From Mikania micrantha (Eukaryota; Streptophyta; Magnoliopsida; Asterales; Asteraceae), in contig CM018683.1 in NCBI GenBank assembly GCA_009363875.1, positions 47,605,711-47,669,710 of the forward strand: a stretch of DNA of 64,000 nucleotides, read 5' to 3'. Position 1 is the first letter of the stretch. Each line of letters opens with the position of its first letter. A program made the translations under genes and the position numbers. Shown here piece by piece: positions 33,000-44,573 of the stretch. The notes beneath the pieces were generated by a model. That model did not search any database and had not been told where the DNA came from. It saw only the letters and a program-made list of their open reading frames with translations.

Positions 33000-34049
33000 T
33001 ATAAAAATATACCCAAGAAACTTACACAACATTTTTGTTGATCCAGGGCATAGATGCACTTTATGTCCCTGGTTCATTGTATAGGTCCTTTATGATATAA
33101 AAAGGTTTATAATATCAATGAAATCTATGTTTTATCTGTTGTTTGGTAGTTATGAATTGTTTAAGTATGCTTTATGTTAAATGTTGAACCATTCGTACGA
33201 ATAGGATTTAAATAAGAACCATTCGTACGAATGAACACATAAGAATGAACTTGTTGTACGAATGAGTCATCAGCATGACTCATTCGTGGGGCAGTTCCAT
33301 TCGCAAGAGACATTCGACCGAATAAGTACTTTCATGTATTCATTCATACGAATGAGCTCATACTATAAAAACCAGACAAATAGAATGTTTAGTAGAGAGG
33401 TCACATTAGCAATCATTCTCACCTAAGTTTCTGTGACCCGCCTCTATCGGTTTTCTCTTCCAACTTGAGTTTCTAGCCAGTGATCAATCGTTAGACAATG
33501 ATTCCCAACCCACGGTTAATCATGGTTGTCATCGAGAACATCTGAATAGGATTTCGGGAGGCTGCCCGAGTGGAACCATCACAGTATCAAAGCTTGGTTC
33601 TATTTCCACTCCATCAATCACTGTTTCTCTGCCTAAGATTTTGAAAGTTTGAGGGTTTTTTGTTCAAAAAATTAAAATTTTCAATATAAAAAACACTGTT
33701 CTAGAGCAAAATTGATAGAGTTTTCAAGTTGAAACTCTTAGACGAACTATTCTGAGCTTACATACGAAGTTTGGGAGTAAAATGCTCTAAAACTCATTTT
33801 TGCAAAATCAATTGGCTGAATTCATTCTAATCATACGAATGAGTTATTGATACGAATAGACAAACTTGTCATCCATTCGCACATCTTTTCATTCGTCCAC
33901 CTCCTCATTTGTATTTCATTTTCATTCACATCAGATTTCATTCTTACTCTCCATTCGCACTTCTCTTCATTCTCACGTCTCACCCATTCGTGTGATCAAT
34001 GCCAATTATCCCCAATCATTTTAAAATTATTTCTAAGTGTTAAACAAAT
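33000..34049 (+). mobile_element. Copia-like LTR/leader region (5' part)
   Basis: The stretch precedes a Copia-type gag. A TATA box CTATAAAAACC lies at about 33,364. The string CATCACAGTATCAAAGCTTGG at about 33,578-33,598 resembles an LTR end plus a tRNA-Met-type primer-binding site. Several CATTCGTACGAATG palindromes flank the TATA box (33,190-33,360) and recur at 33,820-33,990. The left LTR border could not be fixed. Confidence 0.45.
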
Positions 34050-34541
34050 TTGTCTGATATGGACATTTTAGCTTTAATGGCTAGGCAGAACAGTAGAATT
34101 CAGAGTCTAATGCTGAACGAGACAGAGACTGGAAATTCAAATAAAGCTCCCAAGCTGATGTCACTTGATGACTACCCACATTGGAAATACATATTTGAGA
34201 TCCATCTCAACGAAGTGGATACAAATTTGTGGGTACGTATTGAGAATGGTTACTTTAGACCATTAGGTGAAGATGGTGCTCCCATGTTGATTACTAGACT
34301 TACTGATGTTCAAAGAAAGGAGTACGATGTTGAAAAGAAGGCCTATGCAATATTATCTCAATCTATTGCAATTGACATATTTCATCAATTTCACCAATTC
34401 ACCAGATCGAAATCATTATGGTATGCATTGCAGAAGAGATACGAAGGTAATGATGCTTTGAAAAATATCAAGACTAAAGAGTTGAAAAAGGAATTCAATA
34501 GCTTTATGTATGTGGGAAATGAGTCGTTAGATGATCTGACT
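34050..34541 (+). pseudogene. Copia-type gag (UBN2-like), 3' truncated and fused to gypsy leader
   Basis: The protein opens MDILALMARQNSRIQ and carries the gag blocks KLMSLDDYPHWKYIFEIHL, NLWVRIENGYFRP, EKKAYAILSQSI, SLWYALQKRYEGND and KKEFNSFMY. At about residue 164 it runs into unrelated sequence, which continues the frame to a stop at 34,664. That tail belongs to the leader of a minus-strand gypsy element. Protease, integrase and RT are absent, so the element is dead. The gag would form the capsid of the retrotransposon particle. Confidence 0.75.
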
Positions 34542-34815
34542 GCATCCAAAGCAACAACGGCAACAACCAAACATGGAACTCCTCATGAACTGGCAGTGGG
34601 AACATGGGTACTGCCCCGACTACTCTTACAAGGCTTGTGTGGGGAGCAAGCCACCAAGCTTTAATGGGTTATTACTTGTGATCGAATGCAAAATACATAT
34701 GCAAATAAAATCCTATCCTAAGTCCTTTACATGAGGGCCCCTAGGTTATAGACTAGGCCAAACCGTTTAAGCAATGTGACCTAATTTCTCTATAAGCATG
34801 GCTCTAATACCAATC
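34542..34815 (-). mobile_element. gypsy leader with primer-binding site next to LTR B
   Basis: On the minus strand the LTR end TGTGACA is followed by GAT and TGGTATTAGAG, a tRNA-Met primer-binding site with one change (34,812-34,802). The leader block CTAGGTTATAGACTAGGCC (plus strand) matches the leader of element A at about 58,590. It ends at the Copia gag junction near 34,542. Confidence 0.75.
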
Positions 34816-35114
34816 TGTCACATCCCGGGGCACGATTCATAATCAAAATGATTTGATTGTATTTGTAGCACATGATATATAATGAGGAACTAAAGCATTC
34901 AATCAGAATTAAAAAGTTAAATTACATCCATTCGAGTTCCATAATTTAACTATGTAATCTACCAAAAGATCTTTGAAATCAATCTATGTTGTATCTGTAC
35001 AAGATATACCAAAAATTGATTTACAAGATGTAACAAAAGTAAATGCACACAAAAACAGATAGGTCCTCTAAACAAGGCCTCTTAGCTTGTATCCTGACTT
35101 CTGGTGTTCATTAC

Positions 35115-38100
35115 CTAAGAAAGCATGCAAAAATTAAGTCAACACTAGGTTGGTGAGTTCATATAGTTTTGTAGTTTGAAAAATGTCTGAAAATGTTTAT
35201 TTTGATAAAACCTGTCAGAGTCTCCACCTTATACCTCATTACCGGCATCATCCCATCAAGTCAAGTAATGCTTATGTATATGGCATACGTACCAACAGTG
35301 GAGTTGCCAGCCCACCACAAACTTGACATGACACGACTTTGCCTTTGCCTTTAATGGAAATTAAGAGTTTTGCTCTTCCCTTACTCTGAATGATAGTTTG
35401 TTTGGATTTGTCACCTTGTTAAATGATTTCAGACACCACTATGATCAATGTTTTGAAATATCACAATTTTTATGAATATGTTTGAATAGCTCTTATGTTT
35501 ATGTGTATGTTTATGTATGAATAGATCTTTGATAAGATCATCTAGTTCTTCCATCACACTAGTTTCCATGTTAAATCTCATTACTGACATCATCCCATCA
35601 AGTCAATAAATGTTTTTTTATAGGGTGTACGCACCATCAAGTGGAGCCGTCAGCTGTGACAACTGGTATACGTAATTAGATTAGTTTTGAAATCCAAGAG
35701 TGTAGACACCAATAGCAGAGGATTCTATCGCGCGTGAGAAACGAAAATGATCACAAATACGCAAATCAATAAGATATATATCCTATAGAAAAATAGATAT
35801 CTTAAGAATCACACAAACATGAAGCAACAAAAATACAAACATTGGGTGAGGAAAATAAGAAATCAAATTTGAATAGATAACATTCTCGGGATATCAAACT
35901 AACTGGGTATACATATGGGTGGTGATCCATATGAATATGTTGTTGGACTTGAAACTCCAGGCGGTATCTCTACCTTAGAAAACAAAGTCAGAAGATCAGA
36001 TGAACGTTGTATCTGTGAGGATGACGATTCATACAAACACATACGTGAGGGACTTCTGATAAAAATTTAAATAAATATTTTAAAATGTTTCTCACGAAAG
36101 CATTTTAATAAATAAACTTAAACAAAGATAAAAGAAACTTTTAGATAATAAATTTGTTACAAACTTAGCCATTCGTACGAATGAGAGTTTATTTGTGATA
36201 ATGAGTCACCAACAGTGCAACTTTTCAACTGCTGAGCCGTTCGTACGAATGACTCATTCGTGCGACATCACATGTATAAAAGCAACACTTACGTTCTTCA
36301 TTTTATTTACCACCCAACTCACCCAAACAAAAATACTATTCGCCCCACACAAGTTTTTGGCTATTTCCTCATGAAATCGTACCATTTTGGCTTCAAAAAC
36401 CGTGTGTATTTCATCCTCATCATCTCCATTTCAAGATTCCACCATAATTGGATCTTTTCTCTCAAATTAGAGCTTCACAGTGAGTATTAAGACCAATCCA
36501 TTGCACTAAAACATGCCAAAGCGCTTTAGCATCATTTTTCGACTGCAAAAAATCACAAATTGCTCATGATTTCAAAAATGGCATTTCTGGTGGATTTGCA
36601 GGCGAATGAGCTGTGCGAAGGGCTCATTCGTATGAATGAGTTACCCATTCGCCTGAGAATAAAACCAGAATGAACATTTGGACGAATGAATATCCCTGCG
36701 AATGAAATGGACTCATTCGCATGAGTAACGATGCGAATGTGTACCCATTCTTACGAATGGATCACCAGAATGTATGTAGACATTCGTAGGACATCATTCA
36801 CTTGAATGAAGGCCATTCGTACGAATAACCCATTCTAACAAAAAGGAAATCAAAAATGGCTCAGTGTTCACAGCTTTGATGATACTACCAGTATCGGCAG
36901 AGATGATCCTTAGCTTAAATTTCAAAACTAATCATAACAAATAACATTTAAAAACATACTCTCTTGTCACTACACCAGGATTAATAAACTTGAAATACAA
37001 CATCATCTAATCATATAACACATGAAACCATAGGTTTGACCCATTTAAATCCATTTACTTGCAATTAACACCTAAATGGTCACCCCACAACTATTATGTG
37101 AGTTTCATATTTCCTACTCATAATTCCAACACATAGAACACATACAAACATATTTGCACATATGCTTCACCCATTTATAAAATACTTGGTCAAGACATTT
37201 ACAATTATGCTAGATACTTTTAACACATCTAATTTAATGCTTATAATTAACCAATATCATCTATTCTTGTTTTAAGACATGTGTACTCATTTTTCCCGCT
37301 TGGACACATTTTGGAAAAAAACTTATTTTTGTTCAACAACTTTTCTGAGTTGCGGCTGTATTTACTGTTTTTGACCATTTTCCTACTCGTTTCAGCTCTT
37401 AATGCTCAAAGACCAAACGTAGTACACTGAAAGAGATTTCCAAGCATATAAGGCTCGTTCCAAACGGATAAACGGTTGATTTTATTCGATTTTTACAAAA
37501 ACGGGTCTGATGCATTTTTAACCAAATTTCAGCAAGCTGAATTTTTGTATGTTGCTGTCTAAAATGTCACTTTTGTCCCATTTAAGATTTTTTTCAGCTT
37601 CTTATGTCTAAAAACGAAATGTAGCCACTTCAAAGATCTTTCCAACCATATAAGCTATATTTTCTAACGAATTTCATATGATTTTTTATGAATTTTACAA
37701 AAACTGGACAGCAACCTATTTTCTTTCAATTTAGCCTCAATTTCTTTTTGGTTCAAACATTTTATCGAGCACCTTATGGGCACAACTTTACTAACTCCTT
37801 TTCATCATACTTCAGCCCTTACCCATCCCCTTTTATGAACTTAATTCATAAAAGTTCATATCTTTACATATTACACACAAATTTCTGCACAAATACAAGT
37901 ATTCACATGCCAAATCATCAAGTTATGCTAGTTTCATTATCATATCTTGATTACTACCACAATTCATCATCTTAACACCCAAACCAACTTATTTACATCA
38001 AGCATATCATCACGCATACCCATAATCACAGGTTTGAGCATGAAATTCTCATAGAAACTAGCATATAAACACAATGAAACCATAAATTTTCAGTTTGGTT

Positions 38101-38168
38101 TACAATCCCACAAGACCCAATTACATGCAACTATCATCTAGATCATTTTTCTCAATATAAACACTTAC
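35115..38168 (-). other. intron-like segment within LTR B (predicted)
   Basis: On the minus strand the donor is TTTCAGCCCTAG|GTAAGTGT and the acceptor TTGCATGCTTTCTTAG|GTAATGAAC. The acceptor block, including CACCAACCTAGTGTTGAC about 40 nt upstream, is shared with family A and with the 43.6-44.6 kb fragment. Splicing is an inference. Confidence 0.3.
36170..36850. repeat. array of CATTCGTACGAATG-type palindromes around a TATA box
   Basis: CCATTCGTACGAATGAG, CCGTTCGTACGAATGACTC and about ten more CATTCG/CGAATG words occur, with GTATAAAAGC at about 36,273. The same palindrome occurs in the Copia-like leader at 33.2-34.0 kb. The block may be a Copia LTR inserted into LTR B (candidate inverted ends TGTGACAACTGG at 35,656 and TTCACA at about 36,870), but no TSD matches. 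Confidence 0.55.
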
Positions 38169-38603
38169 CTAGGGCTGAAAAAGTGGTAATGATCCTCAAT
38201 TGTGACTTAGATGATGATTTCTAATAGGTTAGGGCCTTCAATTTGATGATTTGGTGCAAGAATCAAGTTCTCCTCTCCCTTTCCTTTTGCCTTGGGTCGT
38301 ACATATGTTCTCTAGGGAAGGAGAACTGATTTTTTTTATTTTTAACCTCCCATTTAGTCATCTATGGCCTTTTGGCAACTATGGTCCCTCTACTTGTTAT
38401 TTTAATCCTTCTAGCATATGTTAGTTAACTAACCTAGTTAACTTTTCATTAACCATTCTACTACATAATAACAAGTTTGCAAACATAACTTTTAGTACTC
38501 ATTCTATTTAAATTCTTACGATATTCATTTTGTCATACGGATTTACGTTTTCGGGTCGTTACAATTTCCCATCCTTTTTGGAAGTTTCGTCCCCGAAACT
38601 AGA

Positions 38604-39947
38604 TTACGTACCGAATAATTGAGGGTAGTACTTCTTCATTTCTTCTTCCAACTCCAACGTAGCGTCGGATCCCTTACGATTCATCCATTGCACCTTGACT
38701 TGATTTATCGCCTTGTTTCGTAATTGCTTGATTTTCCTATCAAGAATAGCTACCGGCTTCTCCACGTAATTCAGTTTATCAATCACCTCAACGTCTTCTA
38801 ACGACACATAAGCAGAATCGTCCGCCAAACATTTTCTTAGGTAAGATACATGGAAAGTGTTGTGTATTCCTTTTAATTCCTCTGATAGCTCTAGTCGGTA
38901 AGCAACCTCACCGACCCTTGCCAAAATCTTGAAAGGCCCAATAAAACGTGGAGTCAACTTTCCTCATTTGCGAAAACGTATGACACCCTTCCATGGGGAA
39001 ACCTTTAGCAATACTAAGTCTCCCACTGGAAACTCGATCGGTCGTCTTCGCTTATCGGCGTATGACTTCTGTCGGTCTTGAGTTGCTTTTAAATACGCCC
39101 GGATTTGATCAATCCTAGCGTTAGCTACTTTTACTACTTCTTTACTAGCAAGCTCACGAGGACCAACCTCTTCCTAACACACCGGAGATCGACATTTTCG
39201 ACCATACAACATTTCATACGGAGGCATTCCCAAATTGTAATGATAACTATTGTTGTAAGAAAATTCTGCTAATGGTAGATAGTCATCCAAATTACCCCTA
39301 AAATCAATAATGCACTCGCGTAACATGTCCTCAAGGGTTTGAATGGTCCGCTCACTTTGACCATCGGTCTGAGGATGATACGCGGTACTTATCAAAAGTT
39401 TTGTGCCCAACTCTTCTTGAAATTTTCTCCAAAAATGGGAAGTGAATCGTGTGTCTCGATCAGACACTATTGTCACTGGTACACCGTGTCTTGATACCAC
39501 TTCTTTAATGTAAACTTCTGCCATTTTCTCAGAGGAATAAGTCTCACGAATCGGAATAAAGTGACCGCTTTTCGTCAACCTGTCAACAATAACCCATATC
39601 GTATCATGCCCCCTTTTCGTCCTAGGGAGTTTAGTGATTAGATCCATTGTGACATGTTCCCACTTCCATAAGGGAATCTCTAATGGTTGTAACTTTCCAT
39701 ACGATTTCTGATGTTCAGCTTTCACCTGCATGCAAGTTAAACATTTCCCCACATATTTCATAACATCTCTTTTCATTCCTGGCCACCAATAATTATTTTT
39801 AAGATCACGGTACATTTTAGTAGCTCCCGGATGAATCGAGTACTTAGATTTGTGAGCTTCCTCTAGAAAAACTGCCTTGAAAGGACAAGTGGGTGGTATC
39901 CACACCCTACCCCACCTTGTCAATAAGCCACGTTCATCTTCTTCCAA
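38604..39947 (-). pseudogene. gypsy B integrase with chromodomain-like tail (broken)
   Basis: On the reverse strand the zinc-binding region (YSIHPGATKMYRDL..CLTCMQVK) leads to the catalytic core with all three acidic positions: MDLITKLPRTK, IVSDRDTRF and GQSERTIQ. Next come YNNSYHYNLGMPPYEMLYGR, then the C-terminal module (TPRFIGPFKI, HNTFHVSYLRKCL) and a tail ending KYYPQLFGT. A TAG replaces the Trp expected after RSPVC (about 39,174), and a TGA sits where an Arg codon is expected before GKLTPRF (about 38,968). Two point mutations therefore separate it from an open frame in this part. It belongs to the same lineage as the 5'-most element. Confidence 0.85.
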
Positions 39948-40146
39948 ATTCTTGACTTGTCCTTTTATGCTGTCTCTCTTCCAATTTTCTTCCTTAATAG
40001 CCTCTCGTTGTGCCTCTTTGATTTGTGAAATAATTTAAGAAGAGATTACAATTTTCATCACTTTCACCTTTATGGTTGAACAATCTTTTCTGCTCAAAGC
40101 ATCTGCAACTACATTTGCCTTTCCCGGGTGGTAGAGGATTTCACAA

Positions 40147-41710
40147 TCATAATCTTTGATTAACTCTAACCACCTTCGTTGCCTCATGTTCAACTCCTTT
40201 TGGGAAAAAAAAGTATTTCAAACTTTTATGATCGGTGTAAATACTACATTTCACACCGTAGAGATAATGTCTCCAAATCTTTAACGCGAAAACTACCACC
40301 GCAAGCTCAAGATCATGAGTCGGGTAATTAACTTCATGTATCTTCAATTGTCTTGAAGCATACGCTATCACCTTACCCCTTTGCATTAAGACACAACCTA
40401 ACCCCGAATACGAAGCATCAGAAAAAACTACAAAGTCATCGGGTCAATCAGGTAGTGCCAACACAGGAGCTTGAGTTAATTTCATCTTTAATTCTTGAAA
40501 GGCTTGTTCTTGGTCATCTCCCCATTCATACTTCACTCCTTTTCTTGTTAGCTTAGTCAAGGATGAAGCAATCTTAGAGAATTCTTGTATAAATCGCCTA
40601 TAATAACCAGCTAGGCCAAGAAAACTTCTAATTTTAGTTGGAGTCTTAGGCTGACTCCACTTTGCTTCTACTTGAATCATAGAAGGATCAACATGAATAC
40701 CCTCCGAGTTCACCACATGCCCTAAGAACTGTATTTCTTGTAACCAAAAAGCACACTTAGAAAATTTTGCATATAAATTTCTCCTTACGGAGTGTTTCAA
40801 GCACTTCATGCAAGTGGCAAGCGTGATCACCCTGATTTTTGGAATAGACCAAAATGTCATCTATGAATACAATAATTGATCTATCCAACATCGGTTTACA
40901 AACCCGGTTCATTAGATCCATAAAAGTCGCTGGTGCGTTTGTCAATCTGACGGACATAACAAGAAACTCGTAATGCCCGTAACGAGTACGAAACGCCATT
41001 TTCTCAACATCTTCGTCTCTAACCTTGAGTTGATGATAACCCGAACGAAGATCTATTTTTGAAAACCATTTGGCTCCTTGTAGTTGATCGAATAAATCAT
41101 CAATCCGAGGAAATGGATATCGGTTCTTCATAGCCACTTTGTTTAATTCCCGGTAGTCGATACACATCCTCATACTCCCATCCTTCTTCTTGACAAATAT
41201 CACCGGAGCACCCCAAGGTGAGATGCTAGGACGGATGAAACCTTTATCAAGAAGATCTTGGAGTTGAGTCATTAACTCTTGCATCTCAGTTGGTGCTAAC
41301 CGATATGTAGTTTTGGCTATCGGTTTGGCTCCAGCAACTAGATCAATACGAAATTCTACATCTCTTTCTGGAGGAACTCCCGGTAAATCATCTGGAAAGA
41401 CATCAGGAAAGTCTCTAACAATTGGTACATCTTCTAGTTTCTTCTCTTCTTTCTCAACATCAACCACATATGCTAAAAATGATTTGCCTCCATTATTTAT
41501 TAACTTCATGACTTTAGCTAGGGAACATAAAACAGCTCCGCTCCTTCTTTCGCCTTGAATAAACATTTCTTTGCTACTTGGAGATATCAATTGAACGACT
41601 TTGCGAATACACACTATGTTGGCTTGGTTTAGTGATAACCAATCCATACCCACCACCACATCAAACTCCCCTAACATCATAGGTATTAATTCAATTGCAA
41701 AATCCTCACC
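40147..41710 (-). pseudogene. gypsy B protease end, reverse transcriptase and RNase H (broken)
   Basis: On the reverse strand the protease C-terminal block (GEFDVVVGMDWLS) precedes RT blocks KKKDGSMRMCIDYRELN, FSKIDLRSGYHQL, TNAPATFMDLMNRV and the active-site FIDDILVYSK with both Asp present. The thumb region (FLGLAGYYRRFIQEFSKIAS) follows, and RNase H sequence is read as SRQLKIHEVNYPTHDLELAV and CSIYTDHKSLKYFF. A frameshift near 40,780 splits the RT, and another lies in RNase H near 40,200 within an A run. These enzymes copy the element RNA into DNA. Confidence 0.85.
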
Positions 41711-42811
41711 CTATATAGTAATTTTACAGTTTCGATACACATTAAACACTAAGAAGCTCTTAGAGTCTGCTACTACAATTTCTAAAGGTGAAGATAATTT
41801 TTCTAATACGAATGAAGTGTGATGAGCAAATCTGGTAGATACGAAGGACTTACTAGCTCCAGAATCAAATAATACATATGCAGGTAACGAATTAATAAAG
41901 AATGTACCCGTCACAACACCTGACGTGGCTTCAGCTTCTTCAGCTGTAATCTGGAACGCTCGGCCTTTGGCTTTGGGTATCTCAAACTTCTTACCACTTT
42001 CTTGAGAGCTTGAGCCACCACCGGCTCTTAGCTTGGGGCGTTCATGCCTCTTATGTCTCGGTTCATAACAATTGAAGCATAGATTCTTGGAGTTCAAGCA
42101 TTGTGTAGCGGTGTGTCCTGGTTTTCCACATTTGAAGCAATTTGTTGACTTGTATCGACATTCGCCCCAATGCTTCCTCCCACAAGTAGTACAAGGCTTA
42201 GTGTCCTTGCCTTGACCGGTCTTCTTTGGCGAATGGGAGAATTTTTCCTTCTTCGAAGCCCCACCATCGGCTTCAATACCCCTCTTCTCTCCTCGTTCGA
42301 ATTGACGTTTTAGTTCGGCTTCCCTTTATCTAGCACAATCAATCAATTTCACTAAGGTTTCACATTTGGATGGGGTAAGGAATTCTCGGTACTTTGCACT
42401 TAACATCCCGTAATAATGGGTGATCCAATCCTTTTCAGTTCTCAATAGTCGAGGACAAAACTTAGCTTTCTCATAGAAAATAGCAGTAATCGTATCGATG
42501 TTTTCATCCTTTTGTCGAAGTTGGAGAAATTCTTCATGGATCCGGTTGATAGCAGCTTGGGGACAAAATCGTTTCACAAACCGCTCCTTGAAGTCGTCCC
42601 AAGACATGGTCCATAAGCCATCCATCCCTAGTTCCTCCCGGAGTAGATCCCACCAATCTTTACCATGGTGCTTGAGTTGTGCTCTGGCGAATATTACCCG
42701 GTCAGCTTCATCACAGTGTGAAATTTCAAATGTACCCTCCATTTTAGAAATCCAACGTGTAGCCAATATCGGATCGACTTCCCCTTTGTACTCAGATGGC
42801 TTACAAGCCAT
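41711..42811 (-). pseudogene. gypsy B gag with zinc knuckles and protease N-terminus (broken)
   Basis: Gag begins about MACKPSEYKGEVDPILATRW and carries WWDLLREELG, SWDDFKERFVKRFCPQA and LTPSKCETL. After a frameshift come cysteine knuckles CGRKHWGEC and CFKCGKPGHTATQC and a damaged third CFNCYEPRHKRHERP that lacks the last Cys. The protease start VLFDSGASKSFVS carries DSG. The N-terminal segment upstream of 42,811 has a stop (near 42,850), and the leader is deleted. Confidence 0.8.
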
Positions 42812-42958
42812 AAAGTCCTTGAAGGTGACTCCTTTTCCTTCCTTTCATAGTGCTGGCATTTCATGACGCAAGAAATCCTTCAAGTTATTTTGTATTTCCT
42901 CTATAACCAGGGGTAAGTTAGCACTATGGCTTTTGCAACCTCTTCTTGTACTATTTCC

Positions 42959-43629
42959 AGGGAAGGAGAACTGGTTTTTTTTTATTTTTAGGCCATGTTT
43001 GGGATTGCTTATTTAACTTCAAAAGGACTTTTTGTCAAAATCGCTTATAAACTTATGACTTTTTGAAATGGAGTTTTTAAAAATGTGTTTGGATTAGCCT
43101 TTTCAAAATTAATTTTCAAAATGACCAAAAAGGACATTTTTTTTATTGACACTATTTAATGTTATTGGGTAAAGGGTAAAGAGTGGGATATATTTGTAAT
43201 TTTATGTCAATAAGTCATAAGTCATTTTGAAAAGTTAGAAGTTTTAGCTTTTGAAAAACAACTTATCACTCTTTTACAAAAAAGTCATTTTCAAAAGTCA
43301 TTATCAAAAGTCCTTTTAGGTTTGACAAACAACTTATTGACTTATTGGCTTTTTGAAAAAGCCAATAAGTCAATAAGTCATTTTTAGATGAAATCCCAAA
43401 CAAAGCCTTAACCTCCCATTTAATCATCTATGGCCTTTTGGCAACTATGGTCCCTCTACTTGTTATTTTAATCCTTCTAGCATATGATAATTAACTAACC
43501 TAGTTATCTTTTCATTAACCATTCTACTACATAATAACAAGTTTGCAAACATAACTTTTAGTAATCATTCTATTTAAATTCTTACGATATTCATTTAATC
43601 ATACGGATTTACGTTTTCGGGTTGTTACA
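42959..43629 (-). repeat. truncated 5' LTR of element B
   Basis: The plus-strand stretch AGGGAAGGAGAACTG...TTTTCGGGTTGTTACA matches the last 250 bp of LTR B (38,314-38,563) once the MITE is removed. About 3.5 kb of LTR plus the primer-binding site and leader are deleted between it and gag, with the junction at about 42,958. Confidence 0.85.
42991..43407. mobile_element. PIF/Harbinger-type MITE (417 bp)
   Basis: It is bounded by TTA on both sides (42,988-42,990 and 43,408-43,410). The inverted ends are GGCCATGTTTGGGATT and, in reverse complement, GGCTTTGTTTGGGATT. The other LTR of the same element shows the empty site TATTTTTAACCTCCC at about 38,338-38,352, with a single TTA, which confirms the insertion limits. 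Confidence 0.9.
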
Positions 43630-44573
43630 CATAATCTAAGAAATTATGTAAAATTATAAACCAACTCGATAATTTTATTCGATTTGCGACATAAACAATT
43701 TTTAAAAGAGAGTCTGAATGAGTTTAAAACTAGTTCGAGACAAGCAATGCGAGGAAAGAAGAAGGAGAGATGAGAGAAAACTTCTTTTACTATCAAAGGG
43801 AAAGTCATGTCCTGTCAAGTGTGTGGTGGGTCGGCGGGTCCACTTGATGGTACGTATGCGTTATACATAACCATTACTTGACTTGTCAAGATGATGTCGA
43901 TCAGGAGGTAAAAGGAGTGTAACTTTTGTGATTCTACATTAAACAAAAAGTACCAATTTCAGATTTCAGGAGCAAGCATGAAAATATTCACATTTTTTGG
44001 TCAGGAGTCAATTTACAAAACATTTGTGAAAATTATATTTCAACATGAGCGAAACTCTCTAATTTCCATTAAGAATACAATCGTGGAATGTCAAAGTGTT
44101 GGTAATGTGGTCTAGAGAGAGTGATCTTGTTCAAATGTGTCATGTCTTTTACAAAATTCATTTATTTAAAACTCTTGTGAACTCACCAACCAAGTGTTGA
44201 CCTATTTTTTAACATGTTTCTCAGGTGACGAACATGAGTAAGTGTTATGCATGTTAGGGACCAATCTAGAGAACCAAACTTTTTGCTTACAATCTTGTGA
44301 AATCCTGACGACTACAAGATTCAAGACTTGCTCTTTTGCAAGAAATTTTGTGAATATCTGGGGCAGATCCAAGATATATGAACATCTTCATCTATAATAG
44401 GGTTAAGTTATTGTACTTGTATGAGTTGTAATTTAACTTTGTTATGTGGATGTAAATATAATTTTCTCATATAAATCATGTGCAATGAATACAATCTGAC
44501 CAACCAGGTATCGCGCCCAGGACTATTCCATCTGTCGAGACATCGATCCATCCCATCGGCCTAGGGTGTGACA
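43630..44573 (+). repeat. LTR fragment in plus orientation
   Basis: The right end is GGCCTAGGGTGTGACA. It contains CTCACCAACCAAGTGTTGAC and TTTCTCAG|GTGACGAACATG, the acceptor-like block shared by the other LTRs, and GGTGGGTCGGCGGGTCCACTTG, the inverse of the GCCAGCCCACC block in LTR B. The left end was not found; it abuts element B. Confidence 0.6.

Larger units (their letters stand above)
34816..38563 (-). repeat. LTR of gypsy element B (3,748 bp)
   Basis: In plus-strand reading it starts TGTCACATCCCGGGG and ends TTTTCGGGTCGTTACA. On the minus strand a polypurine-like AAAAAGGATGGGAAAT precedes it and pol ends just upstream, so it acts as the 3' LTR of B. A primer-binding site also lies on its other side, as for a 5' LTR. 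It contains a palindrome-rich inserted or LTR-internal block at about 35,650-36,880. Confidence 0.8.

Noticed and set aside
33180..36850. Regularly recurring CATTCG palindromes as a CRISPR-like array
   Set aside because: Eukaryotic DNA, irregular spacing, non-identical words and location in retroelement control regions.
35656..36873. Copia solo LTR inserted in LTR B
   Set aside because: Candidate ends TGTGACAACTGG and GTTCACA form a weak inverted repeat, but flanking 5-mers do not match. Left as a possibility only.
40353..42866. Plus-strand open frames across the gypsy B pol region
   Set aside because: They are antisense to recognised RT, protease and gag blocks and carry no domain.
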